From Massilibacillus massiliensis (GTDB lineage Bacteria > Bacillota > Negativicutes > FLKF01): DNA of 64,000 bases. The position numbers and the translations under genes are program-made. Each line of letters starts with the position of its first letter. The stretch's first letter is position 1. Where the stretch lies: NCBI RefSeq assembly GCF_900086705.1, contig NZ_LT575483.1, positions 3,229,516 through 3,293,515 on the forward strand, written 5' to 3'. Positions 1-8,676 of the stretch are shown here, in pieces. The notes beneath the pieces are model-generated. The model worked only from the letters and a program-made list of their open reading frames with translations. It was not told where the DNA came from and searched no databases.

Positions 1-2
1 TG

Positions 3-833
3 CCTTCGCATGATAGTTTGCAGCTACTGGCACCGGACAAATCAAAACATTCTATTTTAAAACCAATGGGATATATTCAAAATCGTATTCAAGAGAATTG
101 TACGGATCTTGTGAAGTACCGGCATGCACCTAAATTTGCGCCGGCTGGACAAAGCACGCAGATGATTATTGGTGCCACACCAGATACCGATTTGCAGATT
201 TTAAATTTAACGGAAGGTTTGTATAAGAAATATCAGCTCAAAAGAGTTTTCTTTTCAGCGTACATTCCTGTGTTAGAAAATAGTCTTTTACCTGCACTCA
301 ACACGAAACCGCCGCTTTGGCGTGAGCATCGTCTTTATCAAGCGGACTGGCTGTTGCGGTTTTATGGTTTTGCGGCAAAAGAATTACTGGATGAAGAAAA
401 TCAGAGCTTTCATCCCTACGTCGATCCAAAATGCGATTGGGCGCTTCGGCATATGGAGATTTTTCCTATGGAAGTAAATCGTGCTTCCTATACCGATTTA
501 CTGCGGGTACCGGGAATTGGGGTAAATAGTGCAATGCGGATTGTGAAAGCGCGCCGCCTGAGTACCTTAAGTTTTGATGGTTTGAAAAAACTAGGTGTCG
601 TCTTAAAACGTGCACAATACTTTATCACTTGTAAAGGGAAAAAAGCAGATGGATTGTGTTTGACAGAAAAAAATATCGTGCGTGCGCTGATGTCGGCAAA
701 ATCTTTCAAAGCTTATCAAAACGATTTTGGCAAAACGTCTGATCAAGAACAGCTTTCACTTTTTCCGGTGCATCAGGCAGAAAATGATTTTGTACAGGAG
801 GAACTTATAAGATGTCTGCAGCAGAAAATTTAG
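3..833 (+). CDS. Radical SAM DNA modification/repair protein, C-terminal part (5' end outside window)
   Basis: The reading frame is open to the left edge, so this is the C-terminal part of a longer protein; the first ATG-like codon inside the window is not the start. The segment resembles the C-terminal half of the uncharacterised 'putative DNA modification/repair radical SAM protein' family (rSAM-link-UDG type): it begins with a conserved LQLLAPDKS-like stretch and carries a helix-hairpin-helix motif, LLRVPGIGVNSAMRI, near residue 165-180, which normally contacts DNA. The radical-SAM CxxxCxxC motif would lie upstream and is not visible. The next gene overlaps by 22 bases and encodes the DUF4130 protein that almost always accompanies this family, which supports the call. 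The function is only inferred to be DNA metabolism. Confidence 0.85.
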   Translation, partial: PSHDSLQLLAPDKSKHSILKPMGYIQNRIQENCTDLVKYRHAPKFAPAGQSTQMIIGATPDTDLQILNLTEGLYKKYQLKRVFFSAYIPVLENSLLPALNTKPPLWREHRLYQADWLLRFYGFAAKELLDEENQSFHPYVDPKCDWALRHMEIFPMEVNRASYTDLLRVPGIGVNSAMRIVKARRLSTLSFDGLKKLGVVLKRAQYFITCKGKKADGLCLTEKNIVRALMSAKSFKAYQNDFGKTSDQEQLSLFPVHQAENDFVQEELIRCLQQKI

Positions 834-1615
834 TATATCAATATGATGGTACTTTTGATGGGCTTCTGTGCTGTGTATTTGAAAGCTATGAAAAAAAAGA
901 AATTCCAATAGACATTCTTCTGCCAGAAACAGCGCAAACGGTTCTGCTGCCAATAAAGCGGATTGAAACAGATTTAGAAAAAGCGAAGCGGGTACTTGTA
1001 TCCATTCCGAAAAAAATGGGACAGGAAGCGTTTCATTTTGTCAAAAGAGCTTTTTTAACTTATTATGGGCAAAAAGAAGTCTATATTTTGCTTTTTTTGC
1101 GTTTAGGATATTCTTATGGGTTTAAGGTAATGGAGCTGTTATCTCATGATGTTGTGCACACGCTTTTTAAAGCTGTACGACACTTAGAACGTGAAACACA
1201 TCTATTTAAAGGATTCATCCGTTTCTCTGATTTTCAGCATGTTTTGGTAGCACAAATTGAACCGAAAAATTATGTGTTGCCTTTGTTATTGCCCCATTTT
1301 CGTGATCGATATCCGGAAGAACGTTTTCTCATTCATGACAAGACACATAAGATGGCACTTATATATCAACCTTATCAGTCGCTTGTTGTTCCGTTAGATG
1401 AAATCGAATTGCCGCAACCGGATCAGGCAGAACAAAAGTTTCGTACACTTTGGCAGGTGTTTTACAATACAATAGAGATCAAAGAACGACATAATCCTAA
1501 GTGCCGAATGACGCTAATGCCAAAACGGTACTGGACGTATATGACAGAGCTTAGCAATGCAAAGGAGACTACAGCAGTACCAAGTATTGCAGCAGAAAAA
1601 AATTTATTGAAATAA
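812..1615 (+). CDS. DUF4130 (TIGR03915-type) putative DNA metabolism protein
   Basis: 267-residue protein matching the 'TIGR03915 family putative DNA repair protein' pattern: YDGTFDGLLCCVFESY at the N-terminus, HLERETHLFKGFIRF in the middle (residues about 125-140) and a C-terminal segment with RHNPKCRMTLMPKRYW. In other genomes it is encoded beside the radical SAM protein and is sometimes fused to a uracil-DNA-glycosylase domain, which is absent here. The start is chosen because AGGAGG lies about ten bases before ATG 812 inside the upstream gene; the 22-base overlap implies translational coupling. No terminator was seen right after it. Confidence 0.85.
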   Translation: MSAAENLVYQYDGTFDGLLCCVFESYEKKEIPIDILLPETAQTVLLPIKRIETDLEKAKRVLVSIPKKMGQEAFHFVKRAFLTYYGQKEVYILLFLRLGYSYGFKVMELLSHDVVHTLFKAVRHLERETHLFKGFIRFSDFQHVLVAQIEPKNYVLPLLLPHFRDRYPEERFLIHDKTHKMALIYQPYQSLVVPLDEIELPQPDQAEQKFRTLWQVFYNTIEIKERHNPKCRMTLMPKRYWTYMTELSNAKETTAVPSIAAEKNLLK

Positions 1616-1862
1616 TAATTCGGGTAGTCGTTTGGTATGATAGAGTTGAAACGTATGATTTAGGTGATTTTGTGATATTATATTGACATTTAAATCATTT
1701 TTGTATAACTTTACAAAAGAAGGTTCTATGATGCAGTGTTCTTGATTAAAGAATAACTTTATAGCAGATTAGAATCCTATCATATTGGACTGATTTTGAA
1801 ATGGATGGAATAAATCATGCGGAATGCTTGCTGGACAGGCAGTTATTTAGGGAGGATAGACA

Positions 1863-3299
1863 ATGAATGGATATGTCTGGGTCATTGTTTTATATGCGTT
1901 GCTGCTCATTGGCGTGGGTACTGTTATGCGAAAGCGTGTAAAGAATTCAGATGATTTTTTTGTAGGCGGAAGAAAATTTGGAACAGTGCTATTATTTATT
2001 ACTTTGGTTGCACCCAACATTGGTGCCGGTTCTACGGTTGGGGTTGCAGGACTTGGGTTTCAAGCTGGAATCTCGGCGATTTGGTGGATTGTTGCTTCTG
2101 CGCTGGGAACGTTTATTTTAGCTCTTTTTGTTGGGCCGAAAATTTGGCGTTTGGCGAAAAAACATAATTTTTATACCTTAGGAGATTATCTTGAATATCG
2201 ATATAATCGTAATTTTCGCGGTTTGATCTCTTTATTAATGGCAATCGGGTCAATTGCTATTTTTGCCGGACAGCTCATGGGGATAGCTTGGATTCTATCC
2301 GTTGTAGCTGGTGTTTCAAAAACGGTAGGAATTTTAATTGGTGCTGTAGTCGTTGTCTTGTATTTTTGTGCCGGCGGCCTGGTTTCGGCAGCTTATGTCA
2401 ATAGTATCGAAGCGGTCGTAAAACTGATCGGTTTTTTTATCGCAGTACCTTTTGTTCTTCAATTTGTCGGGGGCTTCAGTGGATTAGAAGCAAAAGTTGC
2501 TGCCAATCTAAATGCCATGGAAACTGCACAATACTTTCAAATTGATGGTATGGGAATAACAACGATTCTTGGCTTTTTTTTAATGCTTACACCGTCTTTT
2601 TTCATATCACCGGCTTTAATCGGTAAAGTATATGGTGCAAAAAATGAAAAAACTGTTATTTATAGTACGATGCTCTGCGGCGTTGTCATGCTGCTCTTTG
2701 CGGTTATCCCTGTCTTACTAGGTATGGCGGCTTCAGTTGTAGTTCCCGATTTGGCAGAACGTGATTTAGCTTTACCGATTGTGATGAAAGAATGTATGCC
2801 TTTTTGGGCATCTGCACTTGCTTTGGCGGCGATATTTTCCGCAGAAATCAGTGCGGCAGATGCGGTGCTTTATATGATTACCTCATCTTTTACAAAAGAT
2901 TTGTATCAAACATTTATCAAACCAGATATTTCTGATGCGCAATTATTGAAAACAAGTCGGATTGTTACGGTCGTTACAGGGCTGATAGGCGTAGGCATGG
3001 CGATTATACTGCCGAATGTAATTACCGCATTATCGATTTTTTATGCTTTAATGTCAGTTTCGTTGACAGCACCATTATTATTTGGCTTATTTTCTAAAAG
3101 AGCGGATACCATGGCTGCATTTGCTTCGGCTATTGTTGGCATTGGTGTGACGATTGTTCTACAATTTTGGAATGCTGGAAAGGGTATATGGATTTTGAAT
3201 GCGCAGTCAACTGCGATTTTGATCACGATTTTTATGATGATTATCATGATGTATATGCATCCGGCAAAAATTAAAATACCGCCAAGCGACGTAGAATAG
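1863..3299 (+). CDS. Sodium:solute symporter (SSS family)
   Basis: 478-residue integral membrane protein with about 13 hydrophobic segments. The early DDFFVGGRKFGT motif after the first helix and the following GAGSTVGVAGLG segment are typical of SSS-family (PutP/PanF-like) Na+-coupled symporters. The middle of the protein has SAEISAADAVLYMITSSFTKDLY, the conserved TM8 region that precedes a cytoplasmic loop. The substrate cannot be read from sequence; candidates include amino acids, carboxylates or pantothenate. A good ribosome binding site (GGGAGGA) precedes ATG 1863. It appears monocistronic, with only a short weak hairpin (about 3311-3331) downstream. Confidence 0.88.
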   Translation: MNGYVWVIVLYALLLIGVGTVMRKRVKNSDDFFVGGRKFGTVLLFITLVAPNIGAGSTVGVAGLGFQAGISAIWWIVASALGTFILALFVGPKIWRLAKKHNFYTLGDYLEYRYNRNFRGLISLLMAIGSIAIFAGQLMGIAWILSVVAGVSKTVGILIGAVVVVLYFCAGGLVSAAYVNSIEAVVKLIGFFIAVPFVLQFVGGFSGLEAKVAANLNAMETAQYFQIDGMGITTILGFFLMLTPSFFISPALIGKVYGAKNEKTVIYSTMLCGVVMLLFAVIPVLLGMAASVVVPDLAERDLALPIVMKECMPFWASALALAAIFSAEISAADAVLYMITSSFTKDLYQTFIKPDISDAQLLKTSRIVTVVTGLIGVGMAIILPNVITALSIFYALMSVSLTAPLLFGLFSKRADTMAAFASAIVGIGVTIVLQFWNAGKGIWILNAQSTAILITIFMMIIMMYMHPAKIKIPPSDVE

Positions 3300-3548
3300 G
3301 CTGGTACAAGCGCCAAAGAATTTATATCTTTGGACTTTCCAATAAAAATCAAAGATTTCATGTTTATAATGAATTTATAAGGTACAAAACTCTATGGTAA
3401 ATATATACATACTTCATCTAGTCATTGTTTCCCATTGTACCGATAAACAATTTTTGTTATAATTCCTATATATAGCGTGTCTAAACTTTACATAATATAG
3501 TGAATGGTTTAGCAAAATGAATATGAAAGTATTTAGGAGGGGTTTATT

Positions 3549-4040
3549 TTGAAAAAAAGTATTGTAACATTAGCAGCTATTTTAACGCTAACTACAGGAG
3601 CTGCTTCCGCTGCGCCAATTCATAATTTAGCAGGCGGAGAAACAGCAATTGGTGTCGGTACGAATGAAAGCTATATAGAGCATCAAGTTTCCGACGATTT
3701 TGCACTAGGATATCAAAGAGCTGATCGCGATGAGTATGGTGATCATGATGACATTTATGGTCAATTCCGTTTGAATAACAATTTACGGGCAATTGTTGGT
3801 CACAGAGATTTAAACTATGATACGAATTTCTATGCAGGTCTTGCTGCCAGCGTACCTTTAACGCCAAATATGGATGGTTATGCTTCCTTTGTAACAGGCA
3901 GTGATTTCAAAGAAACACAAATTGGTACAAATGTTTCTTTAATATCTAATGTTGAATTGAATATAAACTATCATTCTTTTAGCCCAGATCGTGGTCATAA
4001 TGAAGATGGTTTTGGTGTAGGTGCTACAGTTAGATTCTAA
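3549..4040 (+). CDS. Small outer-membrane beta-barrel protein
   Basis: 163 residues. There is a clear Sec signal peptide (MKKSIVTLAAILTLTTGAASA, predicted cleavage after ASA near residue 21). The mature part has alternating polar/hydrophobic short strands (for example NLRAIVGHRDL, FYAGLAASVPL, GTNVSLISNVELNINYH) and ends in FGVGATVRF. A C-terminal Phe in an amphipathic strand is the usual BAM-recognition signature of outer-membrane barrels. This is one of the signs that the host is a diderm. The length suggests an eight-stranded barrel. RBS AGGAGGGG precedes the ATG. A strong terminator follows at 4082-4126, so the gene is a single unit. The exact function is unknown. Confidence 0.75.
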   Translation: MKKSIVTLAAILTLTTGAASAAPIHNLAGGETAIGVGTNESYIEHQVSDDFALGYQRADRDEYGDHDDIYGQFRLNNNLRAIVGHRDLNYDTNFYAGLAASVPLTPNMDGYASFVTGSDFKETQIGTNVSLISNVELNINYHSFSPDRGHNEDGFGVGATVRF

Positions 4041-4081
4041 TTCTTATATTGTGGTATTGCCGTAATATAAAATTGATCTGA

Positions 4082-4126
4082 AATCCCCTCTTTTGAAACT
4101 TGACGTTTTGAAAGAGGGGATTTTTT
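4082..4126 (+). terminator. Rho-independent terminator of the barrel-protein gene
   Basis: Arms AATCCCCTCTTT (4082-4093) and AAAGAGGGGATT (4111-4122) are perfectly complementary and followed by a T-run. Confidence 0.9.
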
Positions 4127-4415
4127 ATAACGAAAGGACGCATTAAGACGTATAAGTATATGCGGCACTTTTGTCTTTGTGAAGTGATTTAGATACCCCT
4201 TACAAATACGGGATAAAGATATGAATCACATCTTTTTGCTGGGCAATCATTTTATAAAAATGTGCAGGATTATTATGGATTTTAAAGAACTATTACCCAT
4301 ATTGAAATTGTCCATAGCCACGCGCGATTTTATCTCCACTAAACTACGCTTGAGTTATTTCAGACTTGCTAAATGGAGATTGGATTGTAAGATTAAAAGA
4401 AGTGAGAGTTGAATC

Positions 4416-5594
4416 ATGAAAGAAATTGAAATGAAGCAGCAGAAGAATCTTTTATTGGTCATTGTAATGTTGTTTTGGTTTTCTCAATATGTGTATGTGC
4501 CTTATCAAACACCATACTTATTATCAATGCATGTTACACCGCCCTTAGTAGGTACGATCATTGGTGCGTATGGTTTTACGCAATTTGCATTTCGTATGCC
4601 AATTGGTATTCTGGCGGATATAAAAAAGCGACATAAAATATTTATTTTAATCGGTATTTTTGCTGCCGGCGTCGCATCCATTTTTCGGATCTATCTGCCC
4701 ATGGCAAATGGTTTTTTGATCGGCAATCTTTTATCTGGATTAGCCTCGGCTATGTGGATTTCTTTTATGGTTTTATATTCTAATTATTTTACAAAGGAAG
4801 AGTTACAAAAATCCATGGGGCTAATCATTGGAGCGAATAATGTAGGCGTATTAAGCGGCTTTATGATCAGTACTTTGTGTTATGAGAAATTTGGAATGCA
4901 ATTTCTTTGTATATTAAGCGTAGCGGCAGCTGTCGTGAGTTTTGGATTGGCAAGATATTTAAAAGACCCGCTTGGTTCGCTGCAAGTGTTGCCGGTTCGC
5001 GAGCTGATACAAGTTTATAAAAATAAAAGATTGATTCTTTTTTCCGTGTTGGCCTTGATACAGCAGGGCATATTGATGTCTACCTGCATGTCTTTTACGA
5101 CACAGGCGGCCAAGGAGATTGGTGCCAGTGATATGCAGATTGGTCTTTGTTTAATCGTTTATATGATAGCGGCGGTAGCGAGTTCTTACTTCTCTACATC
5201 TGCTTATGCACAGAAAAAGGGAACGAAATTTTGGATTCCGGTCATATCGCTGGGACTCTTTCTTTACTGCATCATGTTAGCAAATCTGTTTTCTGTAGAG
5301 CAGCTTTTCGCCATTCAAATTTTAGCAGGAATGTCGACGGGAATTTTGTTTTCTTATTGTACTGCAGAAGCCATGAAGGAAGTTCCGCAGCAAAAAAAAT
5401 CAACAGCGATGGGATTCCATCAAGCGATTTATGCAATTGGCATGACGGCCATGCCGATTGTTGCAGGAAATATAGTTCATACTGCCGGTTTAGCCGCTGC
5501 CTTTTACGTTGAAGGAGCAGTCGCTTTTCTTGCATTTATTATAGCGGTATATTTTTATTACTCGATTGAGAAGAAGCAAAGCCAAGGAGCATAA
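4416..5594 (+). CDS. MFS transporter
   Basis: 392-residue protein with 12 hydrophobic segments in two sixes and a central loop near residue 190-205. The loop between helices 2 and 3 has FRMPIGILADIKKRHK, matching the major facilitator signature (G-x-L-a-D-r-x-G/h-r-r/k). The family moves small solutes by proton symport or antiport; the substrate is not evident, and drug or sugar-phosphate-like compounds are both possible. The RBS upstream of ATG 4416 is weak; the next ATG, at 4431, has none, so 4416 is kept. It is followed by a hairpin and then directly by the CRISPR leader. Confidence 0.85.
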   Translation: MKEIEMKQQKNLLLVIVMLFWFSQYVYVPYQTPYLLSMHVTPPLVGTIIGAYGFTQFAFRMPIGILADIKKRHKIFILIGIFAAGVASIFRIYLPMANGFLIGNLLSGLASAMWISFMVLYSNYFTKEELQKSMGLIIGANNVGVLSGFMISTLCYEKFGMQFLCILSVAAAVVSFGLARYLKDPLGSLQVLPVRELIQVYKNKRLILFSVLALIQQGILMSTCMSFTTQAAKEIGASDMQIGLCLIVYMIAAVASSYFSTSAYAQKKGTKFWIPVISLGLFLYCIMLANLFSVEQLFAIQILAGMSTGILFSYCTAEAMKEVPQQKKSTAMGFHQAIYAIGMTAMPIVAGNIVHTAGLAAAFYVEGAVAFLAFIIAVYFYYSIEKKQSQGA

Positions 5595-5596
5595 AA

Positions 5597-5642
5597 ATCT
5601 GTCGACCTCCTAAAATGCATTTTTATAGGGGGTACGACAGAT
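5597..5642 (+). terminator. Hairpin downstream of MFS gene
   Basis: ATCTGTCG (5597-5604) pairs with CGACAGAT (5635-5642), and the adjoining ACCTCCTA/TAGGGGGT also pair apart from one wobble and a bulged A. There is no T-run, so termination is uncertain. The sequence GACCTCCTAAAAT here recurs at 8272-8284 on the other side of the CRISPR array. Confidence 0.5.
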
Positions 5643-5787
5643 ACAAAACATGCCAGGTTTTTAAAGGGATAGAGAGAGTTTTCTAAAAAAATTTGTTGCA
5701 ATTTTATATGCAAATATGTTATATAATGAGAGGTAGACAGAAACTGATGAATTTTATATTGAAAAATAAGGCTTGGTTTATAGTCAG
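5643..5787 (+). promoter_or_regulatory. CRISPR leader
   Basis: AT-rich stretch immediately before the first repeat. It holds a possible promoter, TTGCAA at 5696-5701 with TATATA/TATAAT at 5720-5727. The leader is placed on this side because the repeats at the opposite end are degenerate, as is usual for the leader-distal end. Confidence 0.65.
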
Positions 5788-8164
5788 ACTTCGAATTGAC
5801 TCATAATGAAATGTAAATTTAGCTGGATTAATCAAATGTGCTATGTGCGGTGCACTTCGAATTGACTCATAATGAAATGTAAATGAAAAACTATGAGCAA
5901 AGTCATTAACATAATCAGTAAACTTCGAATTGACTCATAATGAAATGTAAATCTGCGCGTTATTTACCATGCTTTGGTAACTTCTTTACTTCGAATTGAC
6001 TCATAATGAAATGTAAATTCCCATGCTTTTATGTAATGACCGTTTATTTTATAAACTTCGAATTGACTCATAATGAAATGTAAATGTCTATTTGCATAGA
6101 TGTTAGCAATATTAATTGCTCACTTCGAATTGACTCATAATGAAATGTAAATGGCCTTACAGAAATATCTTTTGACGCGAGACTACCTACTTCGAATTGA
6201 CTCATAATGAAATGTAAATAACGAGTGTGGGTTAAAAGATGATGACAGTATTTGCAACTTCGAATTGACTCATAATGAAATGTAAATATCTGCTTTTTAT
6301 CTAATAAGGTACATAAACGTTTATAACTTCGAATTGACTCATAATGAAATGTAAATGCTTATCAAAATGTTACTGATATGGCTAACAAATTAGAACTTCG
6401 AATTGACTCATAATGAAATGTAAATATGGTAAAAAGTACAACTTTCACTGGTGAAGGCCAAACTTCGAATTGACTCATAATGAAATGTAAATGTAAACGG
6501 TACTGAAAGTACTTTTTGGTTGCTGAAAACTTCGAATTGACTCATAATGAAATGTAAATCTGCAAAAACATCAACCTCATGGGACATGCTAGGTACACTT
6601 CGAATTGACTCATAATGAAATGTAAATCAAGAAATGTTCTTGTCTACTTCGGCTGATATTGCACTTCGAATTGACTCATAATGAAATGTAAATCTGGCGA
6701 AGCTGATTTCGAAACATATTACAGTTTGAACTTCGAATTGACTCATAATGAAATGTAAATTTAAGACATTTAAATAATTCAAATTTTTCAGCAATACTTC
6801 GAATTGACTCATAATGAAATGTAAATGCGGTAAGGAGCTTGCTTTTTTTAGTGCTTCTCGTACTTCGAATTGACTCATAATGAAATGTAAATATGGCCAT
6901 TTCCCACATATCATGATAGCGATTTTTAACTTCGAATTGACTCATAATGAAATGTAAATTGAAGCTGTACACTTTTTCGGTTTTACTCATTTCACCACTT
7001 CGAATTGACTCATAATGAAATGTAAATAAAGGTCGATATGAGGACGAAGCAGGGGCAAAGGAAACTTCGAATTGACTCATAATGAAATGTAAATCTAAAA
7101 TTACATTTACGGTTTAGCCGTCGTGTTCCAACTTCGAATTGACTCATAATGAAATGTAAATTACCAGACGGTAATTTATCAAAAGCGAAATCTTTCAACT
7201 TCGAATTGACTCATAATGAAATGTAAATTGATGGACGGTGGGTTGCCGCAATTTTTGGGATATGACTTCGAATTGACTCATAATGAAATGTAAATGCTGA
7301 ATTTTTTACTAATTCAGCAAACATTGTAAGAACTTCGAATTGACTCATAATGAAATGTAAATTAATGATTTAGGAATGTCTACACAAAATAGAGACTTAC
7401 TTCGAATTGACTCATAATGAAATGTAAATGATGAAGATGGATATAGATTTTTTGGTAGTTCCAGCACTTCGAATTGACTCATAATGAAATGTAAATCTTT
7501 TAGAAACGAAGATTATGCTTTAGGTTTTTTGGACTTCGAATTGACTCATAATGAAATGTAAATTCGGATCTATGTAAGCAGTGAATTCAATTGGCACCGA
7601 CTTCGAATTGACTCATAATGAAATGTAAATTAACACCGACATCATTCGATGTAACCACACGTGCGAACTTCGAATTGACTCATAATGAAATGTAAATTGA
7701 TTTTATTGACTTTTCGCCATACATATGCTATAACTTCGAATTGACTCATAATGAAATGTAAATGAAGAAGCGAACAATGAAGCTGTTAAGGAAAAGCATA
7801 CTTCGAATTGACTCATAATGAAATGTAAATAAAGAAGTTTTTGAGATCACAAAACAGCTAGAGAATACTTCGAATTGACTCATAATGAAATGTAAATATT
7901 GAGCTTCTATGCTTGTATCGTGTTGCTTGTCAGAACTTCGAATTGACTCATAATGAAATGTAAATGCGGTTGGCCAAGTTGGCTCTGTAGATGCTGTTGT
8001 GACTTCGAATTGACTCATAATGAAATGTAAATTGGGAAGATAGCGGGACTTGTACACTGTATCTAGAACTTCGAATTGGCTCATAATGAAATGTAAATAG
8101 ATGTACATTAGATTCTGGTGGCAATGTTACTACACTCCGAATCGGCTCATAATGAAATGTAAAT
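5788..8164 (+). CRISPR. CRISPR array, 36 repeats and 35 spacers, no cas genes in window
   Basis: A 31-base repeat beginning ACTTCGAATT and ending ATGTAAAT occurs 36 times, starting at 5788, 5854, 5922, 5988 and so on to 8068 and 8134, with a period of 66-69. Spacers are therefore 35-38 bases and all appear different. Repeats 1-34 look identical. Repeat 35 (8068) has one change (A to G at position 12), and repeat 36 (8134) has that change plus two more (T to C at positions 4 and 10). This marks the right side as the old, leader-distal end and gives + orientation. The repeat length and its 3' end, giving an 8-base handle ATGTAAAT, resemble subtype I-B repeats, but with no Cas protein in the window the type is unproven. 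Apparent minus-strand ORFs made of repeating TFHYESIRS/LHFIMSQFEV peptides are only translations of the array. Confidence 0.98.
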
Positions 8165-8271
8165 TTTTCAGTTGTCTTTTTTACATGTCTAAAAAGAGAG
8201 GATGCCTGATCGTTTTAATATGGATTCATATTGATTGGGGATTCTCACCTCCACATAGAAAAGACCTCCTA

Positions 8272-8293
8272 AAATTTGAATTTTGGAGGTTCA
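8272..8293 (+). terminator. Hairpin after the CRISPR array
   Basis: GACCTCCTAAAATT is followed by AATTTTGGAGGTTC, forming a hairpin with one bulged T. It may end array transcription. It lacks a clear T-run. Confidence 0.45.
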
Positions 8294-8339
8294 TCGAGTA
8301 TAATTTAATTGGTTGACAGCCGATGACTGACCTAGGGTT

Positions 8340-8384
8340 AATCGTCAGACCGTTTGGAAAGCGAGAGCTCCGAACGGTCGTCTT
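8340..8384 (+). terminator. GC-rich hairpin before the first peptide module
   Basis: CAGACCGTTTGGA pairs with TCCGAACGGTCGTC across a short loop. It lies directly upstream of the promoter at 8389 and would insulate the module from read-through of the array. Confidence 0.45.
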
Positions 8385-8388
8385 ATTA

Positions 8389-8417
8389 TTGTCGAAAAAA
8401 GAAAAATTTGTTATAAT
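8389..8417 (+). promoter_or_regulatory. Promoter of peptide module 1
   Basis: TTGTCG (8389-8394), a 17-base spacer and TATAAT (8412-8417). The conserved module starts at 8425, seven bases after the -10, as expected for a transcription start. Confidence 0.75.
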
Positions 8418-8495
8418 TTGTGCAGGTGCTACGATAACGATAGGCGGTTAGTTCCCATTTGCGATCCACTACGGTGGAGGAATGGGGGTGATGCC

Positions 8496-8561
8496 ATGAA
8501 TGATACAAACTTAACATTGTTATTTTTTATCATCCTGGTTTTTGCCATAAAAAAAGATTAA
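8496..8561 (+). CDS. 21-residue hydrophobic peptide, candidate type I toxin (copy 1)
   Basis: The peptide starts MNDTNLTLLFF and ends VFAIKKD: a short polar N-terminus, one 12-13-residue hydrophobic core and a Lys-Lys-Asp tail. That fits a single-span membrane peptide. The second copy, at 9778-9843, encodes exactly the same 21 residues, although two codons differ (AAC/AAT for Asn and GTT/GTC for Val), which indicates selection on the peptide. GGGGGTG lies seven bases before ATG 8496, and a tiny overlapping ATG-CCA-TGA at 8491 may couple translation. It does not resemble Hok, Fst/Ldr, TxpA/BsrG, Ibs, TisB or the known C. difficile toxins by eye. Toxicity is inferred, not shown. Confidence 0.7.
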   Translation: MNDTNLTLLFFIILVFAIKKD

Positions 8562-8640
8562 CCGCCCTGCTACCAACAATGCGATTAATCTTTTAAACGT
8601 ATAAACTTGGGAGCTAACCGTTTATCGGTAGCACCTTTTA
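8549..8640 (-). ncRNA. Antisense RNA of module 1 (candidate antitoxin)
   Basis: On the minus strand a promoter (TTGACA, 17 bases, TATGAT; 8676 to 8648) starts transcription near 8640. A perfect-looking intrinsic terminator ends it: the hairpin 8593-8553 is followed by seven T residues (complement of A 8549-8555). The product, about 92 bases, is fully complementary to the 3' part of the peptide message, including the last codons. The A-run that encodes Ile-Lys-Lys in the peptide is thus also the T-run of the antisense terminator. Confidence 0.7.
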
Positions 8641-8647
8641 TATGTTT

Positions 8648-8676
8648 ATCATAAAACATATAAATTATACTGTCAA
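8648..8676 (-). promoter_or_regulatory. Antisense promoter of module 1
   Basis: Read on the minus strand: TTGACA (8676-8671), a 17-base spacer and TATGAT (8653-8648). The same two hexamers with the same spacing recur at 9956-9928, although the spacer sequences differ. Confidence 0.75.

Larger units (their letters stand above)
8425..8640 (+). ncRNA. Toxin-type mRNA / peptide module 1 (structured)
   Basis: A 216-base unit, nearly identical to the one at 9707-9920. The 5' end (GGTGCTACGATAACG then GGCGGTTAG) is complementary to the 3' end (CTAACCG...TATCGGTAGCACC), so the ends of a full-length transcript can pair. In between, CCCATT (8454-8459) pairs with AATGGG (8481-8486), enclosing TCCAC-TACG-GTGGA (8465-8478). 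This buries the GGAGG in front of the peptide start. The 5' GGCGGTTA can alternatively pair with TAACCGCC at the end of the reading frame. End-pairing, a hidden ribosome site and alternative folds are hallmarks of type I toxin mRNAs. The exact 3' end is not known: the message may stop at the hairpin 8553-8593 or run to about 8640. Confidence 0.7.

Noticed and set aside
4221-4412. 63-residue ORF before the MFS gene
   Set aside because: No ribosome binding site, no domain-like pattern, and Cys/Arg-rich composition typical of a chance frame.
6627-7198. Overlapping minus-strand ORFs with repeating TFHYESIRS/LHFIMSQFEV peptides (also 7746-8108)
   Set aside because: They are translations of the CRISPR repeats and spacers; the period equals the repeat unit and no ribosome site is present.
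8101-8316. Plus-strand 71-residue ORF at the end of the CRISPR array
   Set aside because: It starts in a spacer, runs through the last degenerate repeat and has no ribosome site or recognisable sequence.
8425-8640. Fst/par-type toxin-antitoxin assignment
   Set aside because: Fst loci use direct repeats at the two RNA 5' ends and a longer toxin with a charged tail; here the ends are inverted repeats and the 21-residue peptide is unrelated.
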